64,000 bases of DNA, from the NCBI RefSeq assembly GCF_019646055.1, contig NZ_JAESFE010000002.1, forward strand, positions 62,001 through 126,000, in the 5' to 3' direction. Below the pieces are notes generated by a model that saw only the letters and a program-made list of their open reading frames with translations, made no database searches and was not told the origin of the DNA. A program made the position numbers and the translations under genes. Below, piece after piece: positions 32,141-44,226 of this stretch; within the stretch, counting starts at the first letter, position 1, and each line of letters begins with the position of its first letter. Source of the stretch: Sodalis sp. CWE. Lineage in GTDB: Bacteria; Pseudomonadota; Gammaproteobacteria; Enterobacterales; Enterobacteriaceae.

Positions 32141-33778
32141 TTAATTTTCGCATTTGATGTAAAGATCTTTTACATATATGTTATTAAGTAGGTTATCGGT
32201 ATAGCCCCCTACATAAGGTTTTACCAGACGAGTACTAACGTAATGGTATACTGGAATAATTGCTGAATCTTCATCTAATTGTTGTTCTGCTTTTTGATAA
32301 AAGTTAGCTCGCATATCTTCGGAGTAGATTTTTAGTGCCTGGGTTAATAATTCATCAAAAATCCGGCTCTTGTAATGTGCACTATTATTGCTACTATTAG
32401 ATTGCATAATGTTCAAGAAAGAAGTCGGTTCATTATAATCTGCACACCATCCAGCACGGGCAATATCAAAATTGCCTTGATGCCTAGTATCTAGGAAAGT
32501 TTTCCATTCTTTATTTTCAAGTTGAACATTAATGCCTAAATTCTTTCTCCAAATAGAAGCCACAGCGATAGCTAGTTTTTTATGTAAATCAGAAGTGTTG
32601 TATAATAAATTAAATGTCAATGGTTTTTCTTTAGTAAAACCCGCTGCAGCCAGCAATCTACGTCCTTCCTTATTTCGTCTTTCTTGCGACCAACCGAACC
32701 ATTCAGGTGCATTCAATTTAGCTCCTTCGGTATAAGGTGGTGTGAGACTGTAAGCTGCTAGGTCGCCCTGAGCTTTTACTCTATTAATAATAAGATCACG
32801 ATCTAATCCAAGTTTTAACGCAGTACGTACACGAATATCAGTAAATGGTTTTCTTTGATTATTAATTTCATAATAATACGTACAAAGATAAGGACTCGTA
32901 TGAATTTCTTCAGGAATTTTTTTTTTAAGTTTCTGGAAAAGTTCGATTGGTAAGCTATTATAAGTCATATCATTATTGCCGGAGCGATAGCGGTTTACGT
33001 CAGAAATTTCGGAAGAAATCGGAAGATAAACAACTTTATTAATGACAGTTTTATCGTTGTTCCAATATTTTTGATTTCTTTCTAAGATAATTTGTTCATT
33101 AATAATCCAATCTTTAACAGTATAAGCGCCGTTACTTACCAAATTTTTAGGTCTTGTCCATCTGTCGCCAAATTTTTCTACGACTTTTTTTGGTAGTGGT
33201 GATAAGGAAGGATGAGCTAAAATTTTAATTAAATAACTTACTGGTTCAGCTAGGGAGATTTCCAAAGTACATTCGTCTAGCGCCTTAATCCCTAAAGTGT
33301 CCGGATTTTTTTTTCCATTAATGATATCGTCAATATTAACAATCCTAGCATATTGCAGATAGCTCTCATAAGGAGAGGCAGTTTTTGGATCAGCTAACCG
33401 TTGCCAGCTATATACAAAATCTTGCGCAGTAATTGGGTCTCCATTGGACCACTTGATATTTTTCCTTAGATGAAAAGTCCAAATCCTAAAATCTTTATTT
33501 TCCCAACTTTTCGCTACACCAGGTTGAATATCTCCCTGTAAGTTATAAATAACGAGGCCTTCGAATATATCGCGATTAACATTCCACTCGGGCATCCCCT
33601 CTATCTTGTGCGGATCCAATGACTGTAGCTCAGCTCCATTACCTCGCACTAACTCTTGCCTGTTGCTTAATTGTATATTTAACGGAACATCTGCTGAAAA
33701 AGTTCGCTTAGTAACAACAGTTGTATTTAAAGCAGTCACTACGATTAAAGAAAAAATTTTTTTTTTGATATTAGTCAA
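32141..33778 (-). CDS. oppA: OppA, periplasmic oligopeptide-binding protein
   Basis: Binds peptides in the periplasm and delivers them to OppBCDF. The 545 aa (E. coli 543) align throughout: RGNGAELQSLDPHKIEG, FVYSWQRLADP, GAYTVKDWIINEQIILERN, DVNRYRSG and NEPTSFLN. The start codon is TTG at exactly the E. coli initiator position (MTNIKK). The signal peptide is somewhat worn, with charged residues (TKR) close to the predicted cut near residue 28-29 before DVPLN. First gene of the leftward opp operon. Peptides are a likely nitrogen source from the host. Confidence 0.96.
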   Translation of the reverse strand: MTNIKKKIFSLIVVTALNTTVVTKRTFSADVPLNIQLSNRQELVRGNGAELQSLDPHKIEGMPEWNVNRDIFEGLVIYNLQGDIQPGVAKSWENKDFRIWTFHLRKNIKWSNGDPITAQDFVYSWQRLADPKTASPYESYLQYARIVNIDDIINGKKNPDTLGIKALDECTLEISLAEPVSYLIKILAHPSLSPLPKKVVEKFGDRWTRPKNLVSNGAYTVKDWIINEQIILERNQKYWNNDKTVINKVVYLPISSEISDVNRYRSGNNDMTYNSLPIELFQKLKKKIPEEIHTSPYLCTYYYEINNQRKPFTDIRVRTALKLGLDRDLIINRVKAQGDLAAYSLTPPYTEGAKLNAPEWFGWSQERRNKEGRRLLAAAGFTKEKPLTFNLLYNTSDLHKKLAIAVASIWRKNLGINVQLENKEWKTFLDTRHQGNFDIARAGWCADYNEPTSFLNIMQSNSSNNSAHYKSRIFDELLTQALKIYSEDMRANFYQKAEQQLDEDSAIIPVYHYVSTRLVKPYVGGYTDNLLNNIYVKDLYIKCEN

Positions 33779-34489
33779 AATGATCTATTCCATACAACTT
33801 AAAATCCTTAAGAAAAAATTTGATATGCTTATCGCTATTTACCAATAGACTCGAATTGAGTCAATTTTTTATTTAGAGAGCAGTTTTTCTAGATTAGACA
33901 ACTTTTTAATAGTAAACAGACATTTACTAACCATATTATAACAGTATTTACTAGAAAATTTCACTCAGCTCCTTTTTAAGGAGAAGACAATATAGTATTG
34001 TTCTTTAAAAATCGGCAACCTATTAATCTATGAAATGTCATGTTAATTATAACGAAATATTCATTATAGTTAGTTACTTTGTTTTTAACTTAAAATTAAA
34101 AAGCGGGTCTTAGAAAGAAATTAACAGTGTAACCAATATGGTTTCATTTAAGAATGTTTTCTCAAAAAACCATTATATTAAAGCGATTGGGAAGAAAAAA
34201 TACTCATCAATTTGAATAATTAAAATAACAACCTACGCTCCAAATCTCAAAGAATGAATGCAGCCTATCTACGCAATTAATTAAAATTGACCTATATTCA
34301 TATATTATCTTTAATATAAAACAAAAGCTTTTAAACAATGCAAATTTTATTTATAGACTGATAGTTAAATCAGTACTGTATGCATCATAGTAGAGGATTA
34401 GTTTTCAAATTGAACCAAATGAGCTGACTAAAATCTTATACAATATATTGATTTTAATCAAAACATTTATTGAAAGCAAAAGGCCAAAA

Positions 34490-34570
34490 AAACATCCACA
34501 AATGTAAGTTTCTGCGTGGATGCACGAAACGAGATGTTGGAAAGGGATGACTATAGTCATGTTTTATATA
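34490..34570 (+). ncRNA. Candidate structured RNA (two hairpins then T-rich)
   Basis: CATCCAC (34493-34499) pairs perfectly with GTGGATG (34516-34522) around a 16-base loop. Then ATGACTATAGTCAT (34547-34560) is a perfect palindrome followed by GTTTTAT. The block has noticeably more G and C than its surroundings. It matches no RNA family I recognise, and no promoter was identified, so this is a low-confidence call. Confidence 0.25.
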
Positions 34571-34921
34571 AATTCTAGCAATGAACAGTTCTTAAAGCAA
34601 TTTGCTTATAACATTATTATGTACCGCATCTCATAGGCGTTTTTCTCAAGTATTTGTTTTCGTATTTATGCATAAAATTTATATATTTTAATCTTTTAAA
34701 GAAGTTTAGTTTTTTATACTTAACTATTGATAATAGCGACTTAATTTTAGATTAGGTGCAATTAAGTTTTTCAAAAACGACCATTCTCTTAGAGAAAGAA
34801 TTCTATGAGAAAGCTACCCTTGAATAATTTTTTATTTATCATCTAATGATCTAAAATAATTGATTTTGTTTGCTATCTTTAAAATTAAGCCTATTGTTTA
34901 TTCAAAACAAAGATAGAAAAA

Positions 34922-34941
34922 TCTTCTTCGGTAGAAGAAGA
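34922..34941. repeat. Perfect hairpin TCTTCTTC-GGTA-GAAGAAGA
   Basis: Eight-base perfect arms with a GGTA tetraloop; clearest hairpin form of the dispersed family. It lies about 250 bases beyond the 3' end of tdk. Confidence 0.65.
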
Positions 34942-35192
34942 CATAGATTATACGCCCAAAACATGGCACCTGAGAGATATAAATCTTTCGCATCGAGAAT
35001 ATGCTCTCATTAAGATTAAAATTCTTTAATGTAAAAACTATCTGGAACTTAGCATAAAAATGTTGAAACTGCTAGTTTTTTTAAAAATTAATCCAAACTA
35101 TAGAGGAAGAAAAATCTGTTTGCTTAGTTTTTGAAAAAAATTCAGCTTCACTATAAATATTAGAAATTCTAGAGTAACAATCTGCATTGTTA

Positions 35193-35813
35193 TTACTCAT
35201 AAAAATGAGGTGTACTTACTTTTGGCACAAAAGTTAAATATTTTTTTGCTTCAATAAAATGTTTTCGACAAACTGAAACATAGTGATCATGATTACCAAT
35301 CATAATTTGTTCTCCGTCTTGAACAACTCTTCCTTGATCATCAAGTCGAAGCACATGATTGGCTTTACGACCACAATGACAAATAGTTTTTAATTCTATT
35401 AATTTATCTGCCCAGATTAGTAAATATAAACTACCTGTAAACGGTTCAGCGCGAAAGTCAGTACGTAATCCATAACATAAAACTGGTATGGCTAAATTAT
35501 CTACAATGGAGCAAAGTTCAGCAACTTGTTTTTGACTTAAAAAGTGACATTCGTCTACTAGAATACAATGCACGGCTTTTTGATTATGTTCAGATTCTAT
35601 AATTGAATATATGTTGGTGCGTGAAGAAAAGGTTCTCACAAAAGTAGTTAATCCAATACGTGAAGATATCTGTCCATGTCCATTTTGACCTTCCAATTTA
35701 GCTGCAAATACGATAGTATGCATGCCGCGTTCTCGATAGTTATAAGAAGATTGAAGTAATGAAGTCGTTTTGCCAGCGTTCATTGCAGAATAGTAAAAAT
35801 AGAGTTGTGCCAT
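35193..35813 (-). CDS. tdk: Thymidine kinase
   Basis: Salvages thymidine to dTMP. The 206 aa (E. coli 205) begin with the P-loop [14 protein letters not shown], have the Walker B-like ILVDECHFL, and carry the zinc site CHCGRK (near 144-147) with a distal VCRKH. The lasso region [16 protein letters not shown] is complete. Divergent from hns as in E. coli, 584 bases apart. A small ATG-proximal AAGGAAAAG-type ribosome site is present on the minus strand. Confidence 0.96.
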   Translation of the reverse strand: MAQLYFYYSAMNAGKTTSLLQSSYNYRERGMHTIVFAAKLEGQNGHGQISSRIGLTTFVRTFSSRTNIYSIIESEHNQKAVHCILVDECHFLSQKQVAELCSIVDNLAIPVLCYGLRTDFRAEPFTGSLYLLIWADKLIELKTICHCGRKANHVLRLDDQGRVVQDGEQIMIGNHDHYVSVCRKHFIEAKKYLTFVPKVSTPHFYE

Positions 35814-36397
35814 ATTTAAAACTTTTCCTTAAAATGGTTAGTTAGTTAATTTGATCTAGTTTACTGCATTTTAACATATTTCCGAGGAAATAAAATTTCT
35901 TCAGCTTAATAACTTTAAGTTAATTAATTAACTTTTCAATGAAATTGAAACTCTTTGTGAAAATTTTAATTATTTAATAATCTAATAATTAAAACGTTCT
36001 TTATTAATCGGTTTGCTCATCGTTATGATTAATAAAATAAATATATCTTAATATTTACAGACATCCTAAATTGTAAAAAAAAGGAAACATCTAGGAATTC
36101 TTATTTAGATTTTTACACATTAAAAATTTTTAATTTTGAAAATAAATAATGCTTTATTGTCAATAAAAAAAGAATTTATATGTTTTTAAAATTTAAAAAG
36201 AACAGTAAATTCTTTCTACAAAATGATAACCATCTAAAAATAACACTAAATTAATAAACTTTATTTCTGATACTGTATTCTAAAAATTTAGAAGATGTAT
36301 TAAAGATATAATTTTTTAATTATCCTAGTTTAGGTATTGCAGAAAAGAAATTAGCAATTTATGATTCGAAATATTTTATTTTTTTCGAGAAAACGTA
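35814..36397. other. Divergent tdk/hns promoter region
   Basis: 584 AT-rich bases that must hold both promoters. No distinct operator was recognised; AT-richness makes promoter-like hexamers too common to choose between. Confidence 0.5.
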
Positions 36398-36805
36398 ATG
36401 AGCGAGGCACTAAAAACTCTTAATAATATTCGTATTCTGCGTGCACAAGCAAAAGAATGCAGTTTAGAAACTCTTGAAGAAGTGCTAGAAAAGCTTGAAG
36501 TTGTTGTTAACGAACGACGAGAAGAAAATAGTCAGGTTCAAGCGGAAATTAAAGAACGTACACGCAAACTGCTTCAGTATCGTGAGATGTTGATCGCAGA
36601 TGGTATCGATCCAAATGAACTGCTCCAATCGATGAGTTCTTCTAAGGCTTCAGGAAAGGCAAAACGCACTGCTCGTCCAGCTAAATATCGATACGTTGAT
36701 GAAAGTGGAAATCTTAAAACATGGACTGGTCAAGGACGAACTCCAACAATAATAAAAAAAGCAATAGATGAAGATGGTAAAGTGTTAGAGGATTTTTTAT
36801 TTTAA
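36398..36805 (+). CDS. hns: H-NS nucleoid-associated silencer
   Basis: DNA-binding architectural protein that coats AT-rich DNA. At 135 aa (E. coli 137) it has the N-terminal oligomerisation coiled coil (residues 1-64, [25 protein letters not shown]), the second dimer site, a linker rich in Ser/Lys, and the C-terminal DNA-binding domain with TWTGQGRTP at about 108-116 (QGR hook). It appears fully functional. GAG lies upstream of the ATG. Its base composition is visibly less AT-rich than the DNA around it, which fits strong constraint. Confidence 0.97.
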   Translation: MSEALKTLNNIRILRAQAKECSLETLEEVLEKLEVVVNERREENSQVQAEIKERTRKLLQYREMLIADGIDPNELLQSMSSSKASGKAKRTARPAKYRYVDESGNLKTWTGQGRTPTIIKKAIDEDGKVLEDFLF

Positions 36806-39341
36806 TTTTTTAAAAGTAAAAATTTAGACAAGCTTAATTGATTAATTAACTAGGTAAGATAGATCAATTGTTTTATATATTTTTAATGATTTCCAGTTGA
36901 ACTAATTAAATAGAAATTTTATTTTTCAATTGGATTCTAGACATTGATCGACACAACTTTAATGCAGTTGTTTAAATATGAAAAGCAAAATAATCAAAAA
37001 ATTAAAGCTAATGTTAGAACAACAACTTACCCTTTTTGATGGAAGATTCCCACACTCCATTAAGGCTATTTATTTTAAACAAATCATTTAGCGTTTATAC
37101 CAAACGGGTATTGATTTTTTAAATAAATTTGATTTAGAAGTATTTTTATTGCTTAATAATTAACAACTCTAAATTAATAATATTAAAATTCTGCGTTATC
37201 AGCCGAAACTAACCAAAACTTATTTGTTACGCTTACTACGTATTAGTACTTACTAAGCAGTAAGATATTTAATTAAAATTTCTAATAAAGATAAATGTTT
37301 ATTTTATTTAAACAGTATAAACTTACAACTTTACTTTTAACACAGTAAGAAAAAATTTGTATTACCAACAGATTCGACCTATTCAGATGATACTGCTAAA
37401 AACAGAATTTTTTTAATCAATTTTCCTTTTAAGAACTTTTTTAAAAACCCTACAGTATACTTTTTAAGTTAACTAATTAATTACGATGAGTATTTATAAT
37501 AGATTTTATTCTAAATTTGTATATTTGTGTTATTATTTAGAATAAATTGATACTTTTTATGAGTATTCGAAAATCTTCTTAAAAGAAGAATATTAATTTC
37601 TTTACGACTTATAATATTGACTACTAACTTACTTGTTGAACAAGTTTTATTTTATTGTTTATAGACAAAATTCTAGCTTTATAGAAACGCGCTCAATCAT
37701 TTTTGAAATTAATTTCAAAAATACTTTTTTAACTATTTGACCTTTTTTAGTAAAAATTCTCAATTTTCAATTGAGGATAATCTTTATTGAGAATCATCTT
37801 TTTACTATCATGTTTTATTAAACCTTGACGTTAGTGGACAACTAACAATAAATGTTTATTTATCTGATAGATAAAAGTATATCGAAAGTTCAAAAGTGCA
37901 ATAGAGTTATTTTTCTTGACACAGAATAGCTGTTTGATGAGAAATAATATTACTTAATAAGTATGAAAAATCATTTTGATATGAAGTAATTCTATCTTTT
38001 AAATAATCAATAGCTTTTAGAAAATAGAGACTAAATAATCAATATTTAGACAGTTTTTATTTATATGAAAGTATTAATAATAAGTCACTGAAAAAAATAA
38101 AAAGTTAAATTAATTATTTTTTAGCTTTTACAGTGAATTGTCAAACTAAACGTCCCATTTAGAAAAACCTTCTAAAAATCATAAAAAGAAGAACAAATGT
38201 ATTTACATACAAGATTTCTTTTTTTTGCATGGAGCAAAAAATTAAACGTTTCCCAAAAATTAAATATATATTAGCATTTGTATACTACACCCTCATTGTT
38301 CTAGAAAATCTTAGCGTTATGAATTTGATTTTGATCAATCATTATATCTCTCTCCCTGCATTTCTCTCTTTCCTGCAAGGAAGAACAGTGTTTTGGAACT
38401 ATATTTGCTTGCCAACTACACTAAGATAGCTTTCCTAACTTGAGAGTTAGAAGAGAGTAATTTTTGCATAAAATGCCATTAAATTTTTAAGTGGATTTTT
38501 TTGATGTCTGTATTGATCAAATTGGAACCGCTGGTCATAGGTTTATAGTCCAAAAATAAGTTTATTTATATTCTGCAATTAAGTTAACTAACATTCTTTC
38601 TTATAAAAGACGAGATCATTAATTAATAACATCCTTTGCATTAAGATTTAATTAGTTTATGATTTCTAACTTTACCTAAAAATCGATAATATTTCTCAAG
38701 ATTAAGATCTTGCAGTAAATTTTTAATTTTGACTATTCTAAAAATAGGATCTGGAATTAAATGCTTTAAAATTAAAAACATCATTTTTTTTATTAACTAT
38801 AAAGGTTCAAGCAAGTAAAACTTAAAACGAAAACTCTGAATTACACAAATAGTGAAATACAGTAATTTTTGGACCAAAACTTTTTCTTTAGAAGGAACTT
38901 TATTGCATTTGTCAAATAAACTGCTCTCTGATAAAATATCCTGGTCAAAATTAACGAACTTAAAAAGTTCCTTACCTACTTTTATTTGTCTATAATTTGT
39001 TTTTTTAAAAATAAAAAAATTCTTTATTAATTAATATATAAGTACTCAAAAATTACATACTTGTAATACCACTTTTTAATATTTCTTTATAAGAACTTTA
39101 TAAAATTATATGATAAGTAAAATCTTTCAAAGAAGAGCAGATAATGGAAACATTTAAAAAATACATTCTGCGATATAGAATATCGACTTTTTATTTGGAT
39201 TAAATGTAGTTTTTTTTGTGCATTGGAGACAGCATCTCCTATTTTTTTTGTGTAAATATTACACTCATAATTGGAGGAGCAAATTTTACAATAAAGACTG
39301 TAAAAAAATATACCTGAAGTAAAACGAGTGATATACCTTAT
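36806..39341. other. Gene-less spacer, 2.5 kb
   Basis: No gene recognised. A stretch at 36978-37161 reads as two short frames broken by one in-frame TAG (starting MKSKIIKKLKLM) and could be a decayed gene, but I cannot name it. The block 38340-38450 is less AT-rich and has stem-loops, for example CTAACT, TGAG, AGTTAG at 38435-38450. The palindrome at 37574-37589 belongs to the dispersed family. Confidence 0.5.
37574..37589. repeat. Palindrome TCTTCTT-AA-AAGAAGA
   Basis: Seven-base perfect arms around two bases; member of the dispersed family. Confidence 0.55.
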
Positions 39342-41213
39342 ATGATTTTAAATTCTTTTATTCTAATTAGAGATTTTATATGCAGAATATTGCGAATTAT
39401 TTCTGCTCCGTTTATATGGTTATGGTGTTTACTAAATTTTCTTCGAAAATTTATTTTTAATGCACTTTTTTTAATTTTTATTATTCTTTTTATTTACTCA
39501 CAAACGTATCAAGCAACTCCAATAAAAGGTGCATTAATAGTTGATTTAGTTGGTTCTATAATAGACAAACCAATAACGAACCAAAAAGTTTACCGACTTA
39601 ATCGAAAATTATTTGGTAATTCTACCAATCGATTACAAGAGAATTCATTGTTTGATATTGTGAGTTCCATACGACAAGCAAAAGAAGACATGAATATTCA
39701 AGGATTGGTTCTTCTGTTAAAAGACTTTTCAGGAGGAAGCTTAAGCTCGCTGGAATATATAGGCAAAGCACTTCGCGAATTTCGTGACAATGGAAAGCCC
39801 ATTTACGCTGTAGGGGATAGTTACAGTCAAGCACAGTATTATCTTGCTAGTTATGCAAATAAAATATATCTTACTCCTCTCGGAGGAGTAGATATACATG
39901 GTATAACAACAAATAATTTTTACTACAAAACTTTGCTTAAAAAGTTAGGGATAAGCACCCATGTTTTTCGTGTTGGTACCTATAAATCTGCGGTAGAGCC
40001 ATTTCTCCGTGATAATATGTCTGATAATGCTCGAAAAGCTGATACTCGTTGGGTACACCAACTTTGGAAAAACTATCTAACTGTTGTAGCAGCTAATCGG
40101 AAAACAACAATAGAAAAATTTTTTCCAGATATTCAGATCATGCTCAATAACTTACGAAAAGTGGGAGGTAACACCGCACAGTTTGCACTTAATAACAAAT
40201 GGGTGGATGAGGTTGCATATCGAGGAAAAATTGACGCAGCGTTAGTTCAAAAATTTGGATGGAATAAGCAAGAAAAGACATTTAATGGGATTAGTATTTA
40301 TGATTATCCACCAATAACCTCAACATCAAAAAAACAAAACAATCAAATTGCTGTGATATTTGCTAACGGGACAATTATTAACGGATCGAAAAAAAATTCT
40401 AGATCAGTTGAAAGTAATGCGATTCTTAATCAAATTCGATTTGCACGCTTGGATCCTAATATAAAAGCTATTATATTTCGAATAAATAGTCCTGGAGGCA
40501 GCCTCAATGCTGCCGAGATGATTCGTTCTGAACTAGCTGCTGCACATGCTGAAGGTAAACCAATAGTAATTTCAATGGGTGGTGTGGCAGCTTCAGGTGG
40601 ATATTGGGTGTCCACTCCAGCTGACTATATCATAGCTAGTGCTAGCACTTTAACTGGATCAATTGGTGTTTTTTGGATTGTTAATACATTAGAAAAATCT
40701 CTTGACATTATTGGAATACATGCTGATGGTGTTTCTACTTCGCCACTTGCTAATGTGTCTTTCACAAAAGCCTTGCCTAAAGAATTCTCGCAAATGATTC
40801 AACTAAGCATTAAAAACAGTTATCGCGATTTCATCGCTATGGTTTCTCAATCTAGAAATAAAACTTTTAAAGAAGTTGATCAAATTGCACAAGGCCGTGT
40901 CTGGATTGGTACTGATGCTGTTCAAAATGGATTGGTTGATCAACTAGGTGATTTTGATGACGCCGTAAATAAAGCCGCCAACTTGGCACAACTTAAACAA
41001 TATCAGTTGTACTGGTATCTCGATGATTTTCACTTTTTGGAATTATTGCCCCCGTGGACTAACGCTCTAGCATTAAATCTTGTCCGATTGTTTTTACCAA
41101 CATCCATTATAGAAATAATGGACGAATTAAATGTTCGCGATAAGTTAAACTACAACTGGAATGATCCGGAGCATCGCTATGCTATTTGCTTTTCATGTAA
41201 ACAATTTTTATAA
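39342..41213 (+). CDS. sppA: Signal peptide peptidase SppA (protease IV)
   Basis: Inner-membrane serine protease that cleaves leftover signal peptides. The 623 aa (E. coli 618) have one N-terminal membrane anchor (near residues 30-48) and two tandem ClpP-like domains. The catalytic Lys is in RVGTYKSAVEPF in the first domain and the Ser in MGGVAASGGYWVS in the second, the usual Lys/Ser dyad. GSIGVFWI and GRVWIGTDAVQNGLVDQLGDFDDA are also conserved. It stands alone with large spacers on both sides and no clear ribosome site. Confidence 0.95.
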   Translation: MILNSFILIRDFICRILRIISAPFIWLWCLLNFLRKFIFNALFLIFIILFIYSQTYQATPIKGALIVDLVGSIIDKPITNQKVYRLNRKLFGNSTNRLQENSLFDIVSSIRQAKEDMNIQGLVLLLKDFSGGSLSSLEYIGKALREFRDNGKPIYAVGDSYSQAQYYLASYANKIYLTPLGGVDIHGITTNNFYYKTLLKKLGISTHVFRVGTYKSAVEPFLRDNMSDNARKADTRWVHQLWKNYLTVVAANRKTTIEKFFPDIQIMLNNLRKVGGNTAQFALNNKWVDEVAYRGKIDAALVQKFGWNKQEKTFNGISIYDYPPITSTSKKQNNQIAVIFANGTIINGSKKNSRSVESNAILNQIRFARLDPNIKAIIFRINSPGGSLNAAEMIRSELAAAHAEGKPIVISMGGVAASGGYWVSTPADYIIASASTLTGSIGVFWIVNTLEKSLDIIGIHADGVSTSPLANVSFTKALPKEFSQMIQLSIKNSYRDFIAMVSQSRNKTFKEVDQIAQGRVWIGTDAVQNGLVDQLGDFDDAVNKAANLAQLKQYQLYWYLDDFHFLELLPPWTNALALNLVRLFLPTSIIEIMDELNVRDKLNYNWNDPEHRYAICFSCKQFL

Positions 41214-43120
<1,907 letters not shown>

Positions 43121-44226
43121 ATGCAACGAATAGGGAAATTATAAGAATATCTCTGTCGCTTCTTATTAAGCAGTTCTTCAATTATGAAAGGCTAGATCTT
43201 TTAAAGAACATCACAGAGGACAATGTTTATAAAAAAACGAGCGATTAGGTGGTCCGCTTTTCTCTATTCTTGAATCGTAAAAGCGTGAATAATGTTTGTA
43301 TGTATTTAATATTCGAGAATAGCAACAGCGGGTCTGCCTTGGATCTTTCTTTTTTATTGGTTTTATTTTCTTAAAATCAAGTTGTACTATTTAACACGAA
43401 GTGATAGATATCAATTTATCATATTTTATATCTATTATGGATTTATGTTTAGTTCTAATTTCGTTGGAATTCTTGTAGTCAATTGATTGTCTAATAACTA
43501 ATTAATATGACGGTTCTAATCAAAAAAAAACTAATAGAGTATTGTGTTAAGGAACTTATCCTACTTCCATACAACATACCATAAATTCTGAACAAAAAAT
43601 GAACAAGAGCAATTCAACTCACAAGTCCTAAAAGGATTTTATATCTCAATTACTTTTTTTTCTACTCGTCAAAATCCCAACAAAAAAATTCATTTTATGA
43701 ATTGATATTAATTTTGATAGCTAAATAAATGTATTTGGATATTACATCTATCCTATTTTGGAACCATATTTAAGTAGTTGAGGCTTTTTGAGTAAAATCA
43801 CTGATAATTGTTCATTTGCAATAATCCAAAATAAAAAGGAATAATATTATAAATTATGTAAGTAAATAAATTATTTGAGAATAATGGAAACGATTTTTGA
43901 TATATCCAATTTTTTCATGGTAATTAAGACGAAAAAACACTTTTTAGTAGGAACTAACAATAATCCCTTACGAAGGGAACTTTGATTTTATGTTTGATAC
44001 AGATCAAGCAAGTAGTGAACCAGTTTTGGTTTCTCGCCTCTATTTTCATGACGATTTCTTTCGAGAATTTTAAAAGATAATGTATCAAAATAATATAACT
44101 AAATTCTCCTTTTTTCAGATAAGCCACCGCAACCAAATTTAATTAAATACCAATAAAAGTTATAAGATTGCGATATCTGTATTGTAAGGTGCAGATTAAA
44201 AGACTTAAAACTTAAGGAGATCATGT
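43121..44226. other. Spacer gapA/nhaP2, 1.1 kb, with traces of lost genes
   Basis: Holds the probable yeaD remnant (43220-43350). Further on, an open 27-codon frame at 43990-44073 (starts MFDTDQASSEP) looks protein-like in composition but is too short to name. The hairpin at 43965-43977 (CCCTT, ACG, AAGGG) precedes it. A good ribosome site for nhaP2 lies at the right edge. Confidence 0.45.
43220..43350 (+). pseudogene. yeaD: Probable remnant of yeaD (hexose-6-phosphate mutarotase-like)
   Basis: E. coli yeaD follows gapA directly. Here one frame reads TMFIKKRAIR, with the same spacing as TPFKNGVAIR of YeaD, and then runs into GGTGGTCCG and later CAACAGCGGGTCTGCC, matching the codons for GG(V)P and QQGLP with frameshifts and about 38 extra bases between. 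There is no intact frame. The match is short and degraded, so the call rests on position as much as on sequence. Confidence 0.35.

Larger units (their letters stand above)
33779..35192. other. Spacer between oppA and tdk, 1.4 kb
   Basis: No protein gene recognised; E. coli has ychE and adhE here. It contains palindromes at 33969-33983 (CTCCTT, TTT, AAGGAG) and 34922-34941, and a locally less AT-rich, hairpin-bearing block at 34490-34570. Confidence 0.55.

Noticed and set aside
36978-37161. Two short frames separated by a stop, resembling a decayed gene
   Set aside because: No protein family could be recognised in either half; not listed as a pseudogene.
38229-38429. 66-codon open frame starting MEQKIKRFPKIKY
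   Set aside because: No family resemblance, no ribosome site, and composition typical of spacer; long enough to arise by chance in 2.5 kb of AT-rich DNA.
43954-44136. 60-codon minus-strand frame before nhaP2
   Set aside because: Overlaps a more protein-like short plus-strand frame (43990-44073); neither can be named, so no gene is claimed.
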